DNA of 64,000 nt, from NCBI RefSeq assembly GCF_022436705.1, contig NZ_JAKUHT010000003.1, positions 186,001 to 250,000 on the forward strand, written 5' to 3'. Below are positions 49,614 through 58,271 of this stretch, in pieces; position 1 is the first letter of the stretch, and the number at the start of each line of letters is the position of its first letter. Below the pieces are notes generated by a model that saw only the letters and a program-made list of their open reading frames with translations, had not been told where the DNA came from and made no database searches. A program made the translations under genes and the position numbers. Origin of the DNA: Nocardioides sp. CFH 31398. GTDB lineage: Bacteria; Actinomycetota; Actinomycetes; Propionibacteriales; Nocardioidaceae.

Positions 49614-51110
49614 GCTGGGGGTGCCCACGAGGTCGGCGACGATCCTCGCGGAGAGCATGACGAGGGGCAGGCCGCCGCCGGGGTGGGAGGAGCCGCCGAC
49701 GAGGTAGAGACCGGGGACGGGTGACCGGTTGGCGGGTCGGAGGAAGGCCGCGCGGGCGCCGTTGGACGACGTCCCGTAGATCGAGCCGCCGGGGGTGAGG
49801 GTGGCGCGCTCGAGGTCGGCGGGGGTGAGCACGGTGCGGTGCCGGACCCGGTGGCGGACGTCGAGCCCCCGGGAGGCGAGGACGGCCAGCACGTCGTCGG
49901 CGTACGACGCCGCCAGGCCGGGGGCGTCCCAGTCGAGCCCGGACGTCGAGCCCGGCGCCGGGTCGTGGCGCGGCGCGTTGACCAGCACGAACCAGGCCCC
50001 GGTGCCGGGTCCGGGGACGATCGCGGGGTCGTCGGGCGCGGCGACGTAGACCGTGGGCCGCGCCACGGGCCGCGGTGGCCCGTTCCGGCCGAAGACGCCG
50101 TCGAACTCCTCGTCGTAGTCCTCGGCGAAGAACACCTGGTGGTGCGGCACGGGCGGTGGGTCGTCGAGCGCCAGCAGCAGCACGAACCCGGCGAGCGAGG
50201 GCGTCGCCCGGGCCAGGCGGGCCGAGGCCCGGCGGCCGGCGGGGCCGGCGACGAGCCGGGAGTAGACCTGGGTGGCGTCGGCGTTGGCGACGACCACGTC
50301 GGCGCCGCGCACGGTCCCGTCGGCCAGCCGGACGCCGCTCGCCCGGCCGCCCCCGACGAGGACGTCGGTCACCTCGACCCCCGTCTCGACGCTGCCACCG
50401 AGCGCCTCGACCCGCTCGGCGAGCACGGTCGCGATCCGTCCCAGCCCGCCGGGGACGTACCAGGACCCCCAGGTCTGCTCGGCGTACGGCACCGTCGCGA
50501 GCGCCGCCGGGGCGCGCCGCGGGTCCGAGCCGGTGTACGTCGCGTACCGGTCGAGCAGGGCGACGAGCCGGGGGTCGGTGAGGTAGCGCCGCCCGAGCGC
50601 GCGCAGGCTGCGCCAGGGCGCGACGGTCGCGATGTCGGGCACCCGCCGCGACAGCCGCGCCATGTCACCGACGGTGATGGGCGAGAAGAGGAACGGGCCG
50701 TGGGTGACGTCCCAGATCCGCTCGGCGCGCTCCAGGAACGCCGTCCACTGGGCGCCGCGGCCCGGGCCGAGCGCGGCGTCGAGGGCGTCGGGGACGGCGG
50801 CGAGGTCGCCGGGCAGGTCGAGCAAGGTCCCGTCGGCGAAGCGGTAGCGGCAGGCGACGTCGAGCCGCTCGAGACCCAGCGCGTCGACCTCACCACCGGT
50901 CGCGGCGAGGAGCTCGGTGAGCACGTGCGGCATCGTCACCAGCGACGGGCCGGTGTCGAAGACGAAGCCGTCGCGCTCCAGCGTGCCGAGCTTGCCGCCC
51001 ACGGCGTCGGCCTGCTCGAGCACCGTCACGCGGTGACCGGCAGCCTGCAGCCGCGCCGCCGCGGCGAGGCCGCCGACGCCCGCGCCGACGACCACCACGT
51101 CACGAGGCAT
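49521..51110 (-). CDS. Second CrtI-like carotenoid desaturase/oxygenase
   Basis: This 529-residue FAD enzyme of the CrtI family starts RDVVVVGAGVGGLAAAARLQ and has FDTGPSLVTMPHVLTELLAA, WYVPGGLGRIATVLAERVEA and the C-terminal LYLVGGSSHPGGGLPLVMLS. It is only distantly similar to the crtI product at 46639. Linkage to CruF- and CruG-like genes suggests a 3',4'-desaturase or C4 oxygenase acting on a hydroxylated carotene. The last 31 residues after LVGTPSR are encoded by repeat array B (VGPNGRAEGAESARTVA), so the original stop was probably lost when the array reached the gene. It overlaps the glycosyltransferase gene by 11 bp. Confidence 0.85.
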   Translation of the reverse strand: MPRDVVVVGAGVGGLAAAARLQAAGHRVTVLEQADAVGGKLGTLERDGFVFDTGPSLVTMPHVLTELLAATGGEVDALGLERLDVACRYRFADGTLLDLPGDLAAVPDALDAALGPGRGAQWTAFLERAERIWDVTHGPFLFSPITVGDMARLSRRVPDIATVAPWRSLRALGRRYLTDPRLVALLDRYATYTGSDPRRAPAALATVPYAEQTWGSWYVPGGLGRIATVLAERVEALGGSVETGVEVTDVLVGGGRASGVRLADGTVRGADVVVANADATQVYSRLVAGPAGRRASARLARATPSLAGFVLLLALDDPPPVPHHQVFFAEDYDEEFDGVFGRNGPPRPVARPTVYVAAPDDPAIVPGPGTGAWFVLVNAPRHDPAPGSTSGLDWDAPGLAASYADDVLAVLASRGLDVRHRVRHRTVLTPADLERATLTPGGSIYGTSSNGARAAFLRPANRSPVPGLYLVGGSSHPGGGLPLVMLSARIVADLVGTPSRRVGPNGRAEGAESARTVALRAPSRPERSR

Positions 51111-52230
51111 GGACCGGTCGCCCCTTCCACGTCAGCGTGCCGCGCCGGCGCGCCACCAGCGACTCGGTGACGAGCGCGCCGAAGGCCAGCACCGACACCG
51201 GGTGCGCCAGCGAGTCGGCGACCCGCCCCCGGGTCCGTCGCGCCACCAGGGCCCGCGACAGCGTGCTCGCGGCCCAGCCGAGGGCGCCGACGCGGGAGCC
51301 GTTCAGCGCGGCCACGGCGGGGACGACGTGCGCCAGCCCCAGCAGCGCGGTCACCCCGACCGCTCCCGCGGGCGAGCCGAAGGCGGCCCAGAGCGACTTG
51401 GTGTACCCCTCGCGCAGCGCCCTCGCACCGTCGTACATGCGGCAGGCGGCGACGCCGCTGCCCTCGGCTACCACCCCGCGACCGCCGGCCCCCTTGAGCG
51501 CGCGGAGCAGCGCGACGTCCTCGACGACCTCGCCGGCCACGGCGGCGTGCCCGCCCGCGCCGGCGTACGCCGCGGCGTCGACGACCAGCAGCTGGCCGTT
51601 CGCGGCGACGAGGGAGGGCCGCGGGGAGGTCTCGGCGAGCCCCAGCGGGAGGGTGCTCATCCACGACCACTGCAGCAGCGGCTGCACCAGCCGCTCCAGC
51701 GGCCCGTCGGCCACCTGCCGGGGGTAGGGGCAGACCAGGTCGAGACCGGAGTCCCGCAGCAGCGCGACGGACGACGTCAGGGCCCACGGCGCGAGCCGCA
51801 CGTCGGCGTCGAGGAACACCAGCACGTCGGCTCCCCCGGCCAGCGCGGCGCGGCCCAGCTGCTCGCAGGCCCACGGCTTGCCGAGCCAGCCGGCGGGCCG
51901 CGCGCGCCCGGTGAGCACCTGCACCCGCTCGTCGGCGGCGTACTCGCTGAGCAGCGCGGGCGTCGCGTCGGTGGAGCCGTCGTCGAGCACGAGCACCCGG
52001 ACGTCACCGGGTCGGGGCCAGGCGTCGGCCGCCGCGAGGACGGCGGTGAGGCAGCCGGCGACGTGGGCGGCCTCGTCGCGCAGCGGCAGCAGGACGGCGA
52101 GCCGCTCCGGCGTCGGCACGGCCAACGGGTCCGGGGCGCGCAGGCGCCGCAGGTTGGCCAGCGTCAGCCCGAGCGAGGCCACGGCGAGGCCCGCGCCCAG
52201 TCGCACCAGGCCCCGGGCGGCACGCCTCAC
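51100..52230 (-). CDS. Family 2 glycosyltransferase (CruG-like), carotenoid locus
   Basis: This 376-residue membrane-anchored glycosyltransferase has an N-terminal hydrophobic helix, the GT-A core VLLPLRDEAAHVAGCLTAVL, VLVLDDGSTDATPALLSEYA, the metal-binding VLVFLDADVRLAPWAL, then WMSTLPLGLAETSPRPSL and EVVEDVALLRALKGAG, and two or three C-terminal helices. CruG homologues glycosylate the hydroxyl created by CruF. The GTG start overlaps the end of the CruF-like gene by four bases. Confidence 0.83.
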   Translation of the reverse strand: MRRAARGLVRLGAGLAVASLGLTLANLRRLRAPDPLAVPTPERLAVLLPLRDEAAHVAGCLTAVLAAADAWPRPGDVRVLVLDDGSTDATPALLSEYAADERVQVLTGRARPAGWLGKPWACEQLGRAALAGGADVLVFLDADVRLAPWALTSSVALLRDSGLDLVCPYPRQVADGPLERLVQPLLQWSWMSTLPLGLAETSPRPSLVAANGQLLVVDAAAYAGAGGHAAVAGEVVEDVALLRALKGAGGRGVVAEGSGVAACRMYDGARALREGYTKSLWAAFGSPAGAVGVTALLGLAHVVPAVAALNGSRVGALGWAASTLSRALVARRTRGRVADSLAHPVSVLAFGALVTESLVARRRGTLTWKGRPVHAS

Positions 52231-53072
52231 CCGACGTGCTCCGGCGCCGGGGTCGGCACCGGGCGGGCGCGCAGCCAGGTCAGCGCGAGCGGCACCGCCA
52301 CGGCGCCCATCACGACGGCGCCCACCAGCGCGACCGGCGGTCGCCCGAAGAAGACGGCGTGCGCGAGCACGGAGGAGAAGTAGGTCCACAGGTAGACGGC
52401 GAACGGCACGGCGTCGCGGACGCCGTCCGGGCCGTCGCCGGGGTCGACGAGCCGGTCGAGGACGCCGACCATGAGGAACGACACGAGCAGCCAGCCCGCG
52501 AAGTTCGTCAGCGGGATGCCCTCGACGCCGGGCAGGCCCGGGGTCGGGTCGGCCCACGTCCAGTGGCCGAGGTCGACCATCTGGGGGTCGAGGAAGACGT
52601 CCCAGGCGGTGAGCGTCCAGGCGCCCAGCAGCGCGACCGCGAGCCGGGAGCCGGCCGCCGAGATGGCGGGCACGGTCCTGGACACCAGCCAGCGGGCGAC
52701 GAGCAGCGCCGGCCACGCCATCATCGTCCAGGCCATCGGCACCAGGGCGGGCACGCCGAGGACCTCCCAGCCGAGCGTGCCGGAGTAGGCGTACTCGCCG
52801 AACGGGAAGCCCGTCCGCACGCCGACCGCCTCCGCGAGGAGACCCCCGCCCCCGGCGACGACGACGAGGACCGCCGCCGTCCGCGCACCGCGGGTCGCGA
52901 GGGCGTGGACGACGGCCGCCGCGGACAGCAGCACCACGCTGGCGGCGGTCAGGGCCAGGGTGCCGCCGTCGGTGAAGGGGAAGGCCATCTGCACACCCAC
53001 GGCGCCGGCCGCCAGCACGGCGGCGAGGCGCACCCCGGCCCGGCCGGTCGTCTCGTCGGTCCGGGTGCTCAC
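52227..53072 (-). CDS. cruF: CruF-like carotenoid 1',2'-hydratase (carotenoid biosynthesis membrane protein)
   Basis: This 281-residue protein has about seven transmembrane helices and the CruF-family blocks GVRTGFPFGEYAYSGTLG, WTLTAWDVFLDPQMVDLGHW and GIPLTNFAGWLLVSFLM. CruF-type enzymes add water across the terminal C1-C2 double bond of an acyclic carotene end. The GTG at 53072 overlaps the stop of the CrtA-like gene; the frame upstream of it runs through that gene and is not CruF-like. Confidence 0.85.
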   Translation of the reverse strand: MSTRTDETTGRAGVRLAAVLAAGAVGVQMAFPFTDGGTLALTAASVVLLSAAAVVHALATRGARTAAVLVVVAGGGGLLAEAVGVRTGFPFGEYAYSGTLGWEVLGVPALVPMAWTMMAWPALLVARWLVSRTVPAISAAGSRLAVALLGAWTLTAWDVFLDPQMVDLGHWTWADPTPGLPGVEGIPLTNFAGWLLVSFLMVGVLDRLVDPGDGPDGVRDAVPFAVYLWTYFSSVLAHAVFFGRPPVALVGAVVMGAVAVPLALTWLRARPVPTPAPEHVG

Positions 53073-53788
53073 GGGGTCCCTCCTCGGTAGGTGCCGCTCA
53101 GGTCGGTGACGGCGAAGCGGGCGAACATCTCCTCGGCGTACCACCGAGCGGGATCGGTGCGGCGCACCACCTCACGGTGCGCGGCGCTGCGGTAGGCGAA
53201 CCCGACGAGGGCGTCGGACGATTCCCACACCGAGAAGGTTCCCTGCAGGCCGACCGGCGACTCCCCGATCCCCACCGAGGCCCGCAGGCCCTCGGCGGTG
53301 CGCAGGTCGTCCGCGACGGGCGGGACGGCCCGGTGGAAGGACGGCGAGCGCAGCGTGCGCAGCCGGGCCCGGGTGATCGCGGCGACGGGCCCGCGCCACC
53401 GGCCGCCGTCCGCCTCGGTCGTCGGCGGGGGGTTCCCGGCGAACGGCTGCACGCCGGACCACAGCCCGCGGCTGGTCAACGGGGTCAGGGACACGACGAG
53501 CTCCTCGGTGGCGGCCGCCTGCCAGGAGCGGACGACGCGCGAGGCGGCGAAGTCGGCGCGGGTGGCCTCGTCGGCCCACACCGTGAGCAGGGCCCAGTGG
53601 TGCGGGTCGGCGTCGCGGGGCGAGAACGTGTCGCCCGACCCGGTGCCGAGCAGCTTGGCGAAGCGGAGCCCGGGGGTGCCGCGCAGCGACCGCCGTCCCC
53701 GGGCCATGCGACCCAGGGCCGGCAGGACCGCGTCGGTGCCCCACAGCCGCAGCTCGGCGTACGACCCGCCGCCCTCCCACCGGCTCAT
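53069..53788 (-). CDS. CrtA-like (spheroidene monooxygenase family) protein
   Basis: This 239-residue soluble protein resembles the CrtA/spheroidene monooxygenase family: RFAKLLGTGSGDTFSPRDAD, HHWALLTVWADEATRADFAA, LTSRGLWSGVQPFAGN and GLQGTFSVWESSDALVGFAY. Family members introduce a keto group next to the carotenoid end, so the product may be a ketocarotenoid. The ATG overlaps the YihY stop and the TGA overlaps the CruF-like start. Functional assignment rests on family and neighbours. Confidence 0.82.
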   Translation of the reverse strand: MSRWEGGGSYAELRLWGTDAVLPALGRMARGRRSLRGTPGLRFAKLLGTGSGDTFSPRDADPHHWALLTVWADEATRADFAASRVVRSWQAAATEELVVSLTPLTSRGLWSGVQPFAGNPPPTTEADGGRWRGPVAAITRARLRTLRSPSFHRAVPPVADDLRTAEGLRASVGIGESPVGLQGTFSVWESSDALVGFAYRSAAHREVVRRTDPARWYAEEMFARFAVTDLSGTYRGGTP

Positions 53789-54669
53789 GCCGCGGGCCCC
53801 ACGTCGGGGAGCGGGGTGCCCCGGACCGCCCGCTCCTCCAGCGCGGTCGTGCTCGCCCAGCCGACGAGGAGGACGAGGTGCAGCATGCACAGCCACAGGC
53901 CCACCGCGACGACGCCACCCACGACGCCGAGGCCGCCGAAGGGGATGCCGACGTCGACGGGGATGGCCAGGAACAGCTGGAAGCCGTAGAGGAAGCCCAC
54001 GAGGAACGCGCTCGTCGAGAGCCCCCCGAGCAGGGCGACCCACCAGCGGGGCTCGCCCGGGAAGACGTGCTTGAGGCACCAGGTCAGCGGCACCGCCATC
54101 AGCAGCCAGACCACGTGGAACCCCACGACCACCCTCACCGTCAGCGCGACCGCGCCGCCGCCCCCGCCCTCGGGCGTGAGGGGCACCAGCCACTCGCCGA
54201 CGGCGAAGAAGAGGAAGGCGATCGGCGGCAGGGCGGCGAGGAGCACCATCACCTGGGCACGCGCCCGCCAGCCCGTGAACCGCTCGGTGCGGGGCCGCAG
54301 CGCCAGCCCGGCGCGGCGGAGCCCCTCGCCGTAGAAGGACGCGGGGAACAGCACGACGAGGGCACCCACCACGCCGAGGTCCGTGCCGGCGCGCACCAGC
54401 TCCTCGTACGGCACCCGCGCGCCCATGTCGGGCGGCACGAGGAGCCGCAGGGCGAGGAGCCGCTGCTCGGCGTCGTCGACGCCCCACCACCAGGTCGTCG
54501 TCCACACCAGCAGCAGCAGCCAGGGCACCAGCGCTATCCCGGAGAAGAACGTCATCCCGGCGGCGGCGGGACCCAGCTCGGGGCCGACGAGGATGCGGCG
54601 GGCGCCGACCGCGAGACCTCGGACCTCGGTCGCGTAGGCGGACATCACGGACAGCCGTGGGGCCCTCAT
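53785..54669 (-). CDS. YihY/BrkB-family membrane protein
   Basis: This 294-residue protein has six hydrophobic segments and YihY features: AAAGMTFFSGIALVPWLLLL, FYGEGLRRAGLALRP, and GFLYGFQLFLAIPVDVGIPF. The biochemical role of the family is unknown. As first gene of a five-gene overlapping reverse operon (YihY, CrtA-like, CruF-like, glycosyltransferase, CrtI-like) it may help export or place the finished carotenoid; that is speculation. A second in-frame ATG eight codons later is an alternative start. Its start is only 25 bp from the divergent crtYc. Confidence 0.8.
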   Translation of the reverse strand: MRAPRLSVMSAYATEVRGLAVGARRILVGPELGPAAAGMTFFSGIALVPWLLLLVWTTTWWWGVDDAEQRLLALRLLVPPDMGARVPYEELVRAGTDLGVVGALVVLFPASFYGEGLRRAGLALRPRTERFTGWRARAQVMVLLAALPPIAFLFFAVGEWLVPLTPEGGGGGAVALTVRVVVGFHVVWLLMAVPLTWCLKHVFPGEPRWWVALLGGLSTSAFLVGFLYGFQLFLAIPVDVGIPFGGLGVVGGVVAVGLWLCMLHLVLLVGWASTTALEERAVRGTPLPDVGPAA

Positions 54670-54693
54670 CGGCCACCGCGCAAGGATGGGGCC

Positions 54694-55062
54694 GTGGAGC
54701 GCCTGACGTACATCGCGATGATCGTGTTCGTCCTCGTGGCGACGCTCCCGCTGGAGGTGCTGCTGCGCACCCGGGTGTACGCCCGGCTCAGGCGGCTCGC
54801 GCTCGTGGTCGTGTGCGTGGGGGTGCCGTTCGTGCTCTGGGACCTCGCCGCCACCGCGGCCGGGCACTGGCGCTTCGACCACGACCAGACCCTCGGCCTC
54901 GACCTGCCCGGGGGTCTGCCCCTGGAGGAGTGGCTGTTCTTCCTCGTCGTCCCGCTCGCGTCGGTCATGACCCTCGAGGCGGTGCGGTCGATGCGGCCGT
55001 GGCCGGTCGGCGACGAGCAGGCCGCCGGACGGGCCGCCGGGGGAAGCCGGGAGGCGTCGTGA
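54694..55062 (+). CDS. crtYc: CrtYc, lycopene cyclase subunit
   Basis: This is one half of the heterodimeric actinobacterial lycopene cyclase. The 122-residue protein has three transmembrane helices and the family motif GLPLEEWLFFLVVPL (PLEE) near residue 83, with RFDHDQTLGLDLPGG. The GTG at 54694 follows AAGGA. Its end overlaps crtYd by four bases. The partner gene completes the enzyme, and the pair makes cyclic ends, in contrast to the CruF branch that needs acyclic ends. Confidence 0.9.
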   Translation: MERLTYIAMIVFVLVATLPLEVLLRTRVYARLRRLALVVVCVGVPFVLWDLAATAAGHWRFDHDQTLGLDLPGGLPLEEWLFFLVVPLASVMTLEAVRSMRPWPVGDEQAAGRAAGGSREAS

Positions 55063-55418
55063 CCCACACGGAAGCCTCCCTCCTCGGCATCGCCGTCACC
55101 ATCGTGCTGGACCTCTGGGTGCTTCGTACCCGACTGCTGACCCGACGGGTGTTCTGGGTCTCCTACGCCATCGTGCTGTTCTTCCAGCTGATCACCAACG
55201 AGTGGCTCACCTCGCGGGGCGTGTTCCTCTACGACCCGGACGCGATCCTCGGCTGGCGCATCGGGCACGCGCCGATCGAGGACTTCCTCTTCGGGTTCAG
55301 TCTGGTCGCCCAGTCCATGATCTGGTGGGTCTGGTGGGGGCGGCGTGGCGTGCAGGCCGAGGTGCCCCCGGGTCCCCGTCCGGAGCTCAGGCGTCTCGCC
55401 ACGCGCAGAGACCGATGA
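55059..55418 (+). CDS. crtYd: CrtYd, lycopene cyclase subunit
   Basis: This 119-residue second half of the lycopene cyclase has three transmembrane helices and the conserved HAPIEDFLFGFSLV motif (PIED) near residue 70, with YDPDAILGWRIG before it. It starts from a GTG overlapping the crtYc stop. Its 3' end overlaps that of crtE on the other strand by 32 bp. Confidence 0.9.
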   Translation: MTHTEASLLGIAVTIVLDLWVLRTRLLTRRVFWVSYAIVLFFQLITNEWLTSRGVFLYDPDAILGWRIGHAPIEDFLFGFSLVAQSMIWWVWWGRRGVQAEVPPGPRPELRRLATRRDR

Positions 55419-56409
55419 GCGCGGCCAGGCGCTCGGCGTGCTCCTCCGCGACGTCGAGGGTCGAGGTCAGGGTCAGCGCGCGGGTGGCGAGGGTCGTGAT
55501 CCGGTCCTCGACCTCGCTGGCCGCGCCGGTCGCCACGAGCACCTCCTGGACGGCGGCCAGGCCGTCGGGGGTCAGGTCGGGGTCGCCCACCGCGGCGTCC
55601 AGGACCTCGCGCTGGGCGGGGGTGGCGCGGTCGGTCGCGACCGCGACGAGCACCGTCCGCTTGCCCTCGCGCACGTCGTCGAGCACCGGCTTGCCCGTCA
55701 CCGTCGGGTCCCCGAGCACCCCGAGGACGTCGTCGCGCAGCTGGAACGCCTCGCCCGCGGCGAGCCCGATGTCGCTGAACGCCGCCAGCAGCGGCGCCGG
55801 CGCCCCGGCCAGGCGGGCGCCGAGCAGCAGCGGCTGCTGCACCGTGTACGCCGCGGACTTGTAGCGCAGCACCCGCCGCGCGTACGACGGCGACACCGCG
55901 GCGCGCGTGTGGCCCAGGACGTCGAGGTACTGGCCCGCGAGGGTCTCGTCGCGCATCCGCGACCAGGCGGTGCGGACCTCGCCGGCCCGGACCGCGTCGG
56001 CGGACGCGACCCCGGCGGCGAGCAGGTCGTCGGACCAGGTGAGGCACAGGTCCCCCGCCAGCACGGCCATCGACGTCCCGAAGTGCTCGGGGTCGCCGAG
56101 CCCGTCGGCCTCGAGGTGGCCGTCGCCGAAGCGCCGGTGGACGGTCGGCTCCCCGCGGCGGGTGACGCTGCGGTCCATCAGGTCGTCGTGCACGAGGGCC
56201 GCGAGGTGGAACATCTCGAGCGCGGCCCCGACCTCGACGTCCCCCGGCACCGGCCCGCCGGCGACCGAGCGCGCGCCGAGGAGGGCGAACGTGGCCCGCA
56301 GCCGCTTGCCGCCGCGGCCCGCGGCGACCAGGGCGTCGACCATGGGCGACAGCTCGGGCGACACCTCGAGCAGCGTGCGGCCGCGGCGCTCGAGGTCCCG
56401 GCGCAGCAA
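55387..56409 (-). CDS. crtE: CrtE/IdsA-like polyprenyl (geranylgeranyl) diphosphate synthase
   Basis: This trans-prenyltransferase makes the C20 precursor used by CrtB. The 340-residue protein has GKRLRATFALLGARSV, the first aspartate-rich motif LAALVHDDLMDRS near residue 75 and the second in AFQLRDDVLGVLGD near residue 222. The N-terminus is uncertain: the frame is open back to about 56597, with no ATG or GTG, and TTG at 56409 is the only usual start codon; the upstream part (APSSAPSSAHADATVDARAV) looks like a plausible disordered extension. Chain length C20 is inferred from the locus. Confidence 0.88.
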   Translation of the reverse strand: MLRRDLERRGRTLLEVSPELSPMVDALVAAGRGGKRLRATFALLGARSVAGGPVPGDVEVGAALEMFHLAALVHDDLMDRSVTRRGEPTVHRRFGDGHLEADGLGDPEHFGTSMAVLAGDLCLTWSDDLLAAGVASADAVRAGEVRTAWSRMRDETLAGQYLDVLGHTRAAVSPSYARRVLRYKSAAYTVQQPLLLGARLAGAPAPLLAAFSDIGLAAGEAFQLRDDVLGVLGDPTVTGKPVLDDVREGKRTVLVAVATDRATPAQREVLDAAVGDPDLTPDGLAAVQEVLVATGAASEVEDRITTLATRALTLTSTLDVAEEHAERLAALIGLCAWRDA

Positions 56410-56683
56410 CCGGTCGACCGCTCGGGCGTCGACCGTGGCGTCGGCGTGCGCGGACGACGGCGCGGACGACGGCGCACCGACGACCGCCGGGTGCTCCGGC
56501 GGTGGGTCGGTCAGCGGACCCGCGGTCGCGTGGGTGGTCGTGGCAGCACCCTCCGTGCGGCTCAGCAGCCGGTGGTCCCCGACCGACCCGGTGTGTCACC
56601 GGGTCAACAACGAGTACCCGACTCCGCCGCGGACATGCCCCTCCCGGCGCGACCAGCCCCCGCGGCGGGAGGCCGGCGGGGCG

Positions 56684-57343
56684 TCACCGCTCGGCGCCGA
56701 ACCGCCGCAGGACGAGCAGACCCACCAGCCCGACGGCGGCGAGCAGGCCGCCGGGCAGCGCGGTCCGTGCCGCGTCGGGCGCCGGGGCGTCGTCGACGAC
56801 GGTGAGGTCGGCGGCCACCGGCTCGTCGGCGTCCACGCCGTCCCGCTCGCGCTCCTGCTCCGCGGTGCCCCGCACGGGGCGGCCCTCGCCGAGGGTCCGC
56901 TCGACGGCGGCCACCTCACGCGCGGACGCCGGGGCGGTGCCGTTGCAGGACGTCGCCCGCAGCGTCCGGGCGTCGTCGGTGAGGAAGAACAGGTACTCCT
57001 CGCCGCGGGGCACGCGCCCCAGCCCGCAGGCGGACGTCGCGGCGGCGGTCGTGACCTCGATGGTGGGGTCGGGCAGCGCGCCGGCGTACACCCGGTCGAC
57101 GTCGACGACCAGCGTGACGGTGCCGAACTGGCTCGGGCCCTGCTGACCACGCCGGGTCTGCCGGCCCTGCGGGTCGCGCTGGCCGGTGACCACACCGCTC
57201 ACCACCAGGTCCGCCGCCCCGGCCTGCTGTGCCACCCCCTGCTGGACGCAGCGGCAGGCCTGGGCGGGCGCCGCGCCGAGGACGACGACCGAGCAGGCCG
57301 CCACCAGGGTCGTCAGGAGCGCCGCCAGGGCACGGGTCACCAC
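56684..57343 (-). CDS. Secreted, C-terminally anchored Cys-rich protein of unknown function
   Basis: This 219-residue protein has a signal peptide ending AAPAQA before CRCVQQGVAQQ, a CxC start of the mature part that resembles NTR/TIMP-like secreted domains, further cysteines (SACGLG, TSCNGT), a central beta-rich domain, an acidic linker and a C-terminal membrane helix with basic tail (LLVLRRFGAER). It is probably held on the outer face of the membrane. Tandem GTG codons at 57343 and 57340 follow a GGAGGAGG site, favouring 57343 over the ATG at 57382. The 274 bp between it and crtE hold only the possible crtE extension. Confidence 0.72.
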   Translation of the reverse strand: MVTRALAALLTTLVAACSVVVLGAAPAQACRCVQQGVAQQAGAADLVVSGVVTGQRDPQGRQTRRGQQGPSQFGTVTLVVDVDRVYAGALPDPTIEVTTAAATSACGLGRVPRGEEYLFFLTDDARTLRATSCNGTAPASAREVAAVERTLGEGRPVRGTAEQERERDGVDADEPVAADLTVVDDAPAPDAARTALPGGLLAAVGLVGLLVLRRFGAER

Positions 57344-57422
57344 GTCGTCGCGCCTCCTCCGCTCGCCGGTCCGCCCACCCATTCTGACGGGTCGCGGGTG
57401 GCGGCGGTTCCGCGTCGCCCGC

Positions 57423-58250
57423 TCAGGCCCCCAGGCCGAAGATCCCGGCCAGCACCTCGGCGACGCCGTCCTCGTCGTGGGGACCGGCCAGACCGCCGGC
57501 GACCGCGCGCGCGGTCGGGTGCGCGTCCGCCATGGCGTAGGAGCGTCCCGCCCACGCCAGCAGCGGCACGTCGTTGGGCATGTCGCCGAACGCCACGACC
57601 TCGTCGGCGGCCACACCGAGGTCGGCGCACAGCAGCGCGAGGGTGGTGGCCTTGGTGACGCCGTCCGCGCTGATCTCGACCAGCGCGCCCACCGAGGACC
57701 AGGTCACCGTCGCGAGGCCCGCACAGGCGCCCTCGACGGCCCGCCAGAACGTCTCGGGGTCCGCGTCGGGGTGGCGGACCAGCACCTTCACCACGTCCGG
57801 GCCGTCGAGCAGCTCGGGCAGGGCGCCGACGGCGGTGGGCCGGAAGCGCTCCGGGTCCTTCACGAAGTCCGGCTCGTGGGCCATCCCGTCCAGCCGCTCG
57901 ACGGCGAACCGGGCGTGGGGCTCGACGGCGCGGACCGCGTCCGCGATGGCCAGGACCGTCGCCGCCGCCACCGGACGGGTGTCGCGGACGACGTGGCGCG
58001 CGACGTCGTACACGACGGCGCCGTTGCTGCAGATCGCGAGGCCGACGTCGCCCACCTCCTCCCACAGCGTCTCCATCCACCGCACGGGGCGGCCGGTGAC
58101 GAAGACGGTGGGCACGCCGAGGTCCTCGAGAGCCTTCAGCACCTCGCGGGTGCGGGGCGTGACGCGCCCCTGGGCGTCGAGCAGGGTCCCGTCCAGGTCG
58201 GTCGCCACCAGCCGCGGCAGCGGCGGGGGCGGGGGCGCGGACACCCGCAC
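57423..58250 (-). CDS. Cof-type HAD-superfamily phosphatase
   Basis: This 275-residue haloacid dehalogenase-fold hydrolase has motif I RLVATDLDGTLLDAQGR near residue 14, motif II VFVTGRPVRW, the lysine in GVTKATTLALL and motif IV VVAFGDMPNDVPLL. The family dephosphorylates sugar phosphates and flavin or PLP cofactors; substrate unknown. The GTG at 58250 lies 22 bp from the divergent sulfotransferase-like gene. Confidence 0.88.
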   Translation of the reverse strand: MRVSAPPPPPLPRLVATDLDGTLLDAQGRVTPRTREVLKALEDLGVPTVFVTGRPVRWMETLWEEVGDVGLAICSNGAVVYDVARHVVRDTRPVAAATVLAIADAVRAVEPHARFAVERLDGMAHEPDFVKDPERFRPTAVGALPELLDGPDVVKVLVRHPDADPETFWRAVEGACAGLATVTWSSVGALVEISADGVTKATTLALLCADLGVAADEVVAFGDMPNDVPLLAWAGRSYAMADAHPTARAVAGGLAGPHDEDGVAEVLAGIFGLGA

Positions 58251-58271
58251 ACCGTAGAGTGCGTGCCCGTG

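Noticed and set aside
48209..49660. Long open frames across the repeat arrays, encoding repetitive peptides such as RPFGPTRRPQRD
   Set aside because: A 32-bp unit without stop codons gives open frames in several phases on both strands; there are no independent starts or coding signs.
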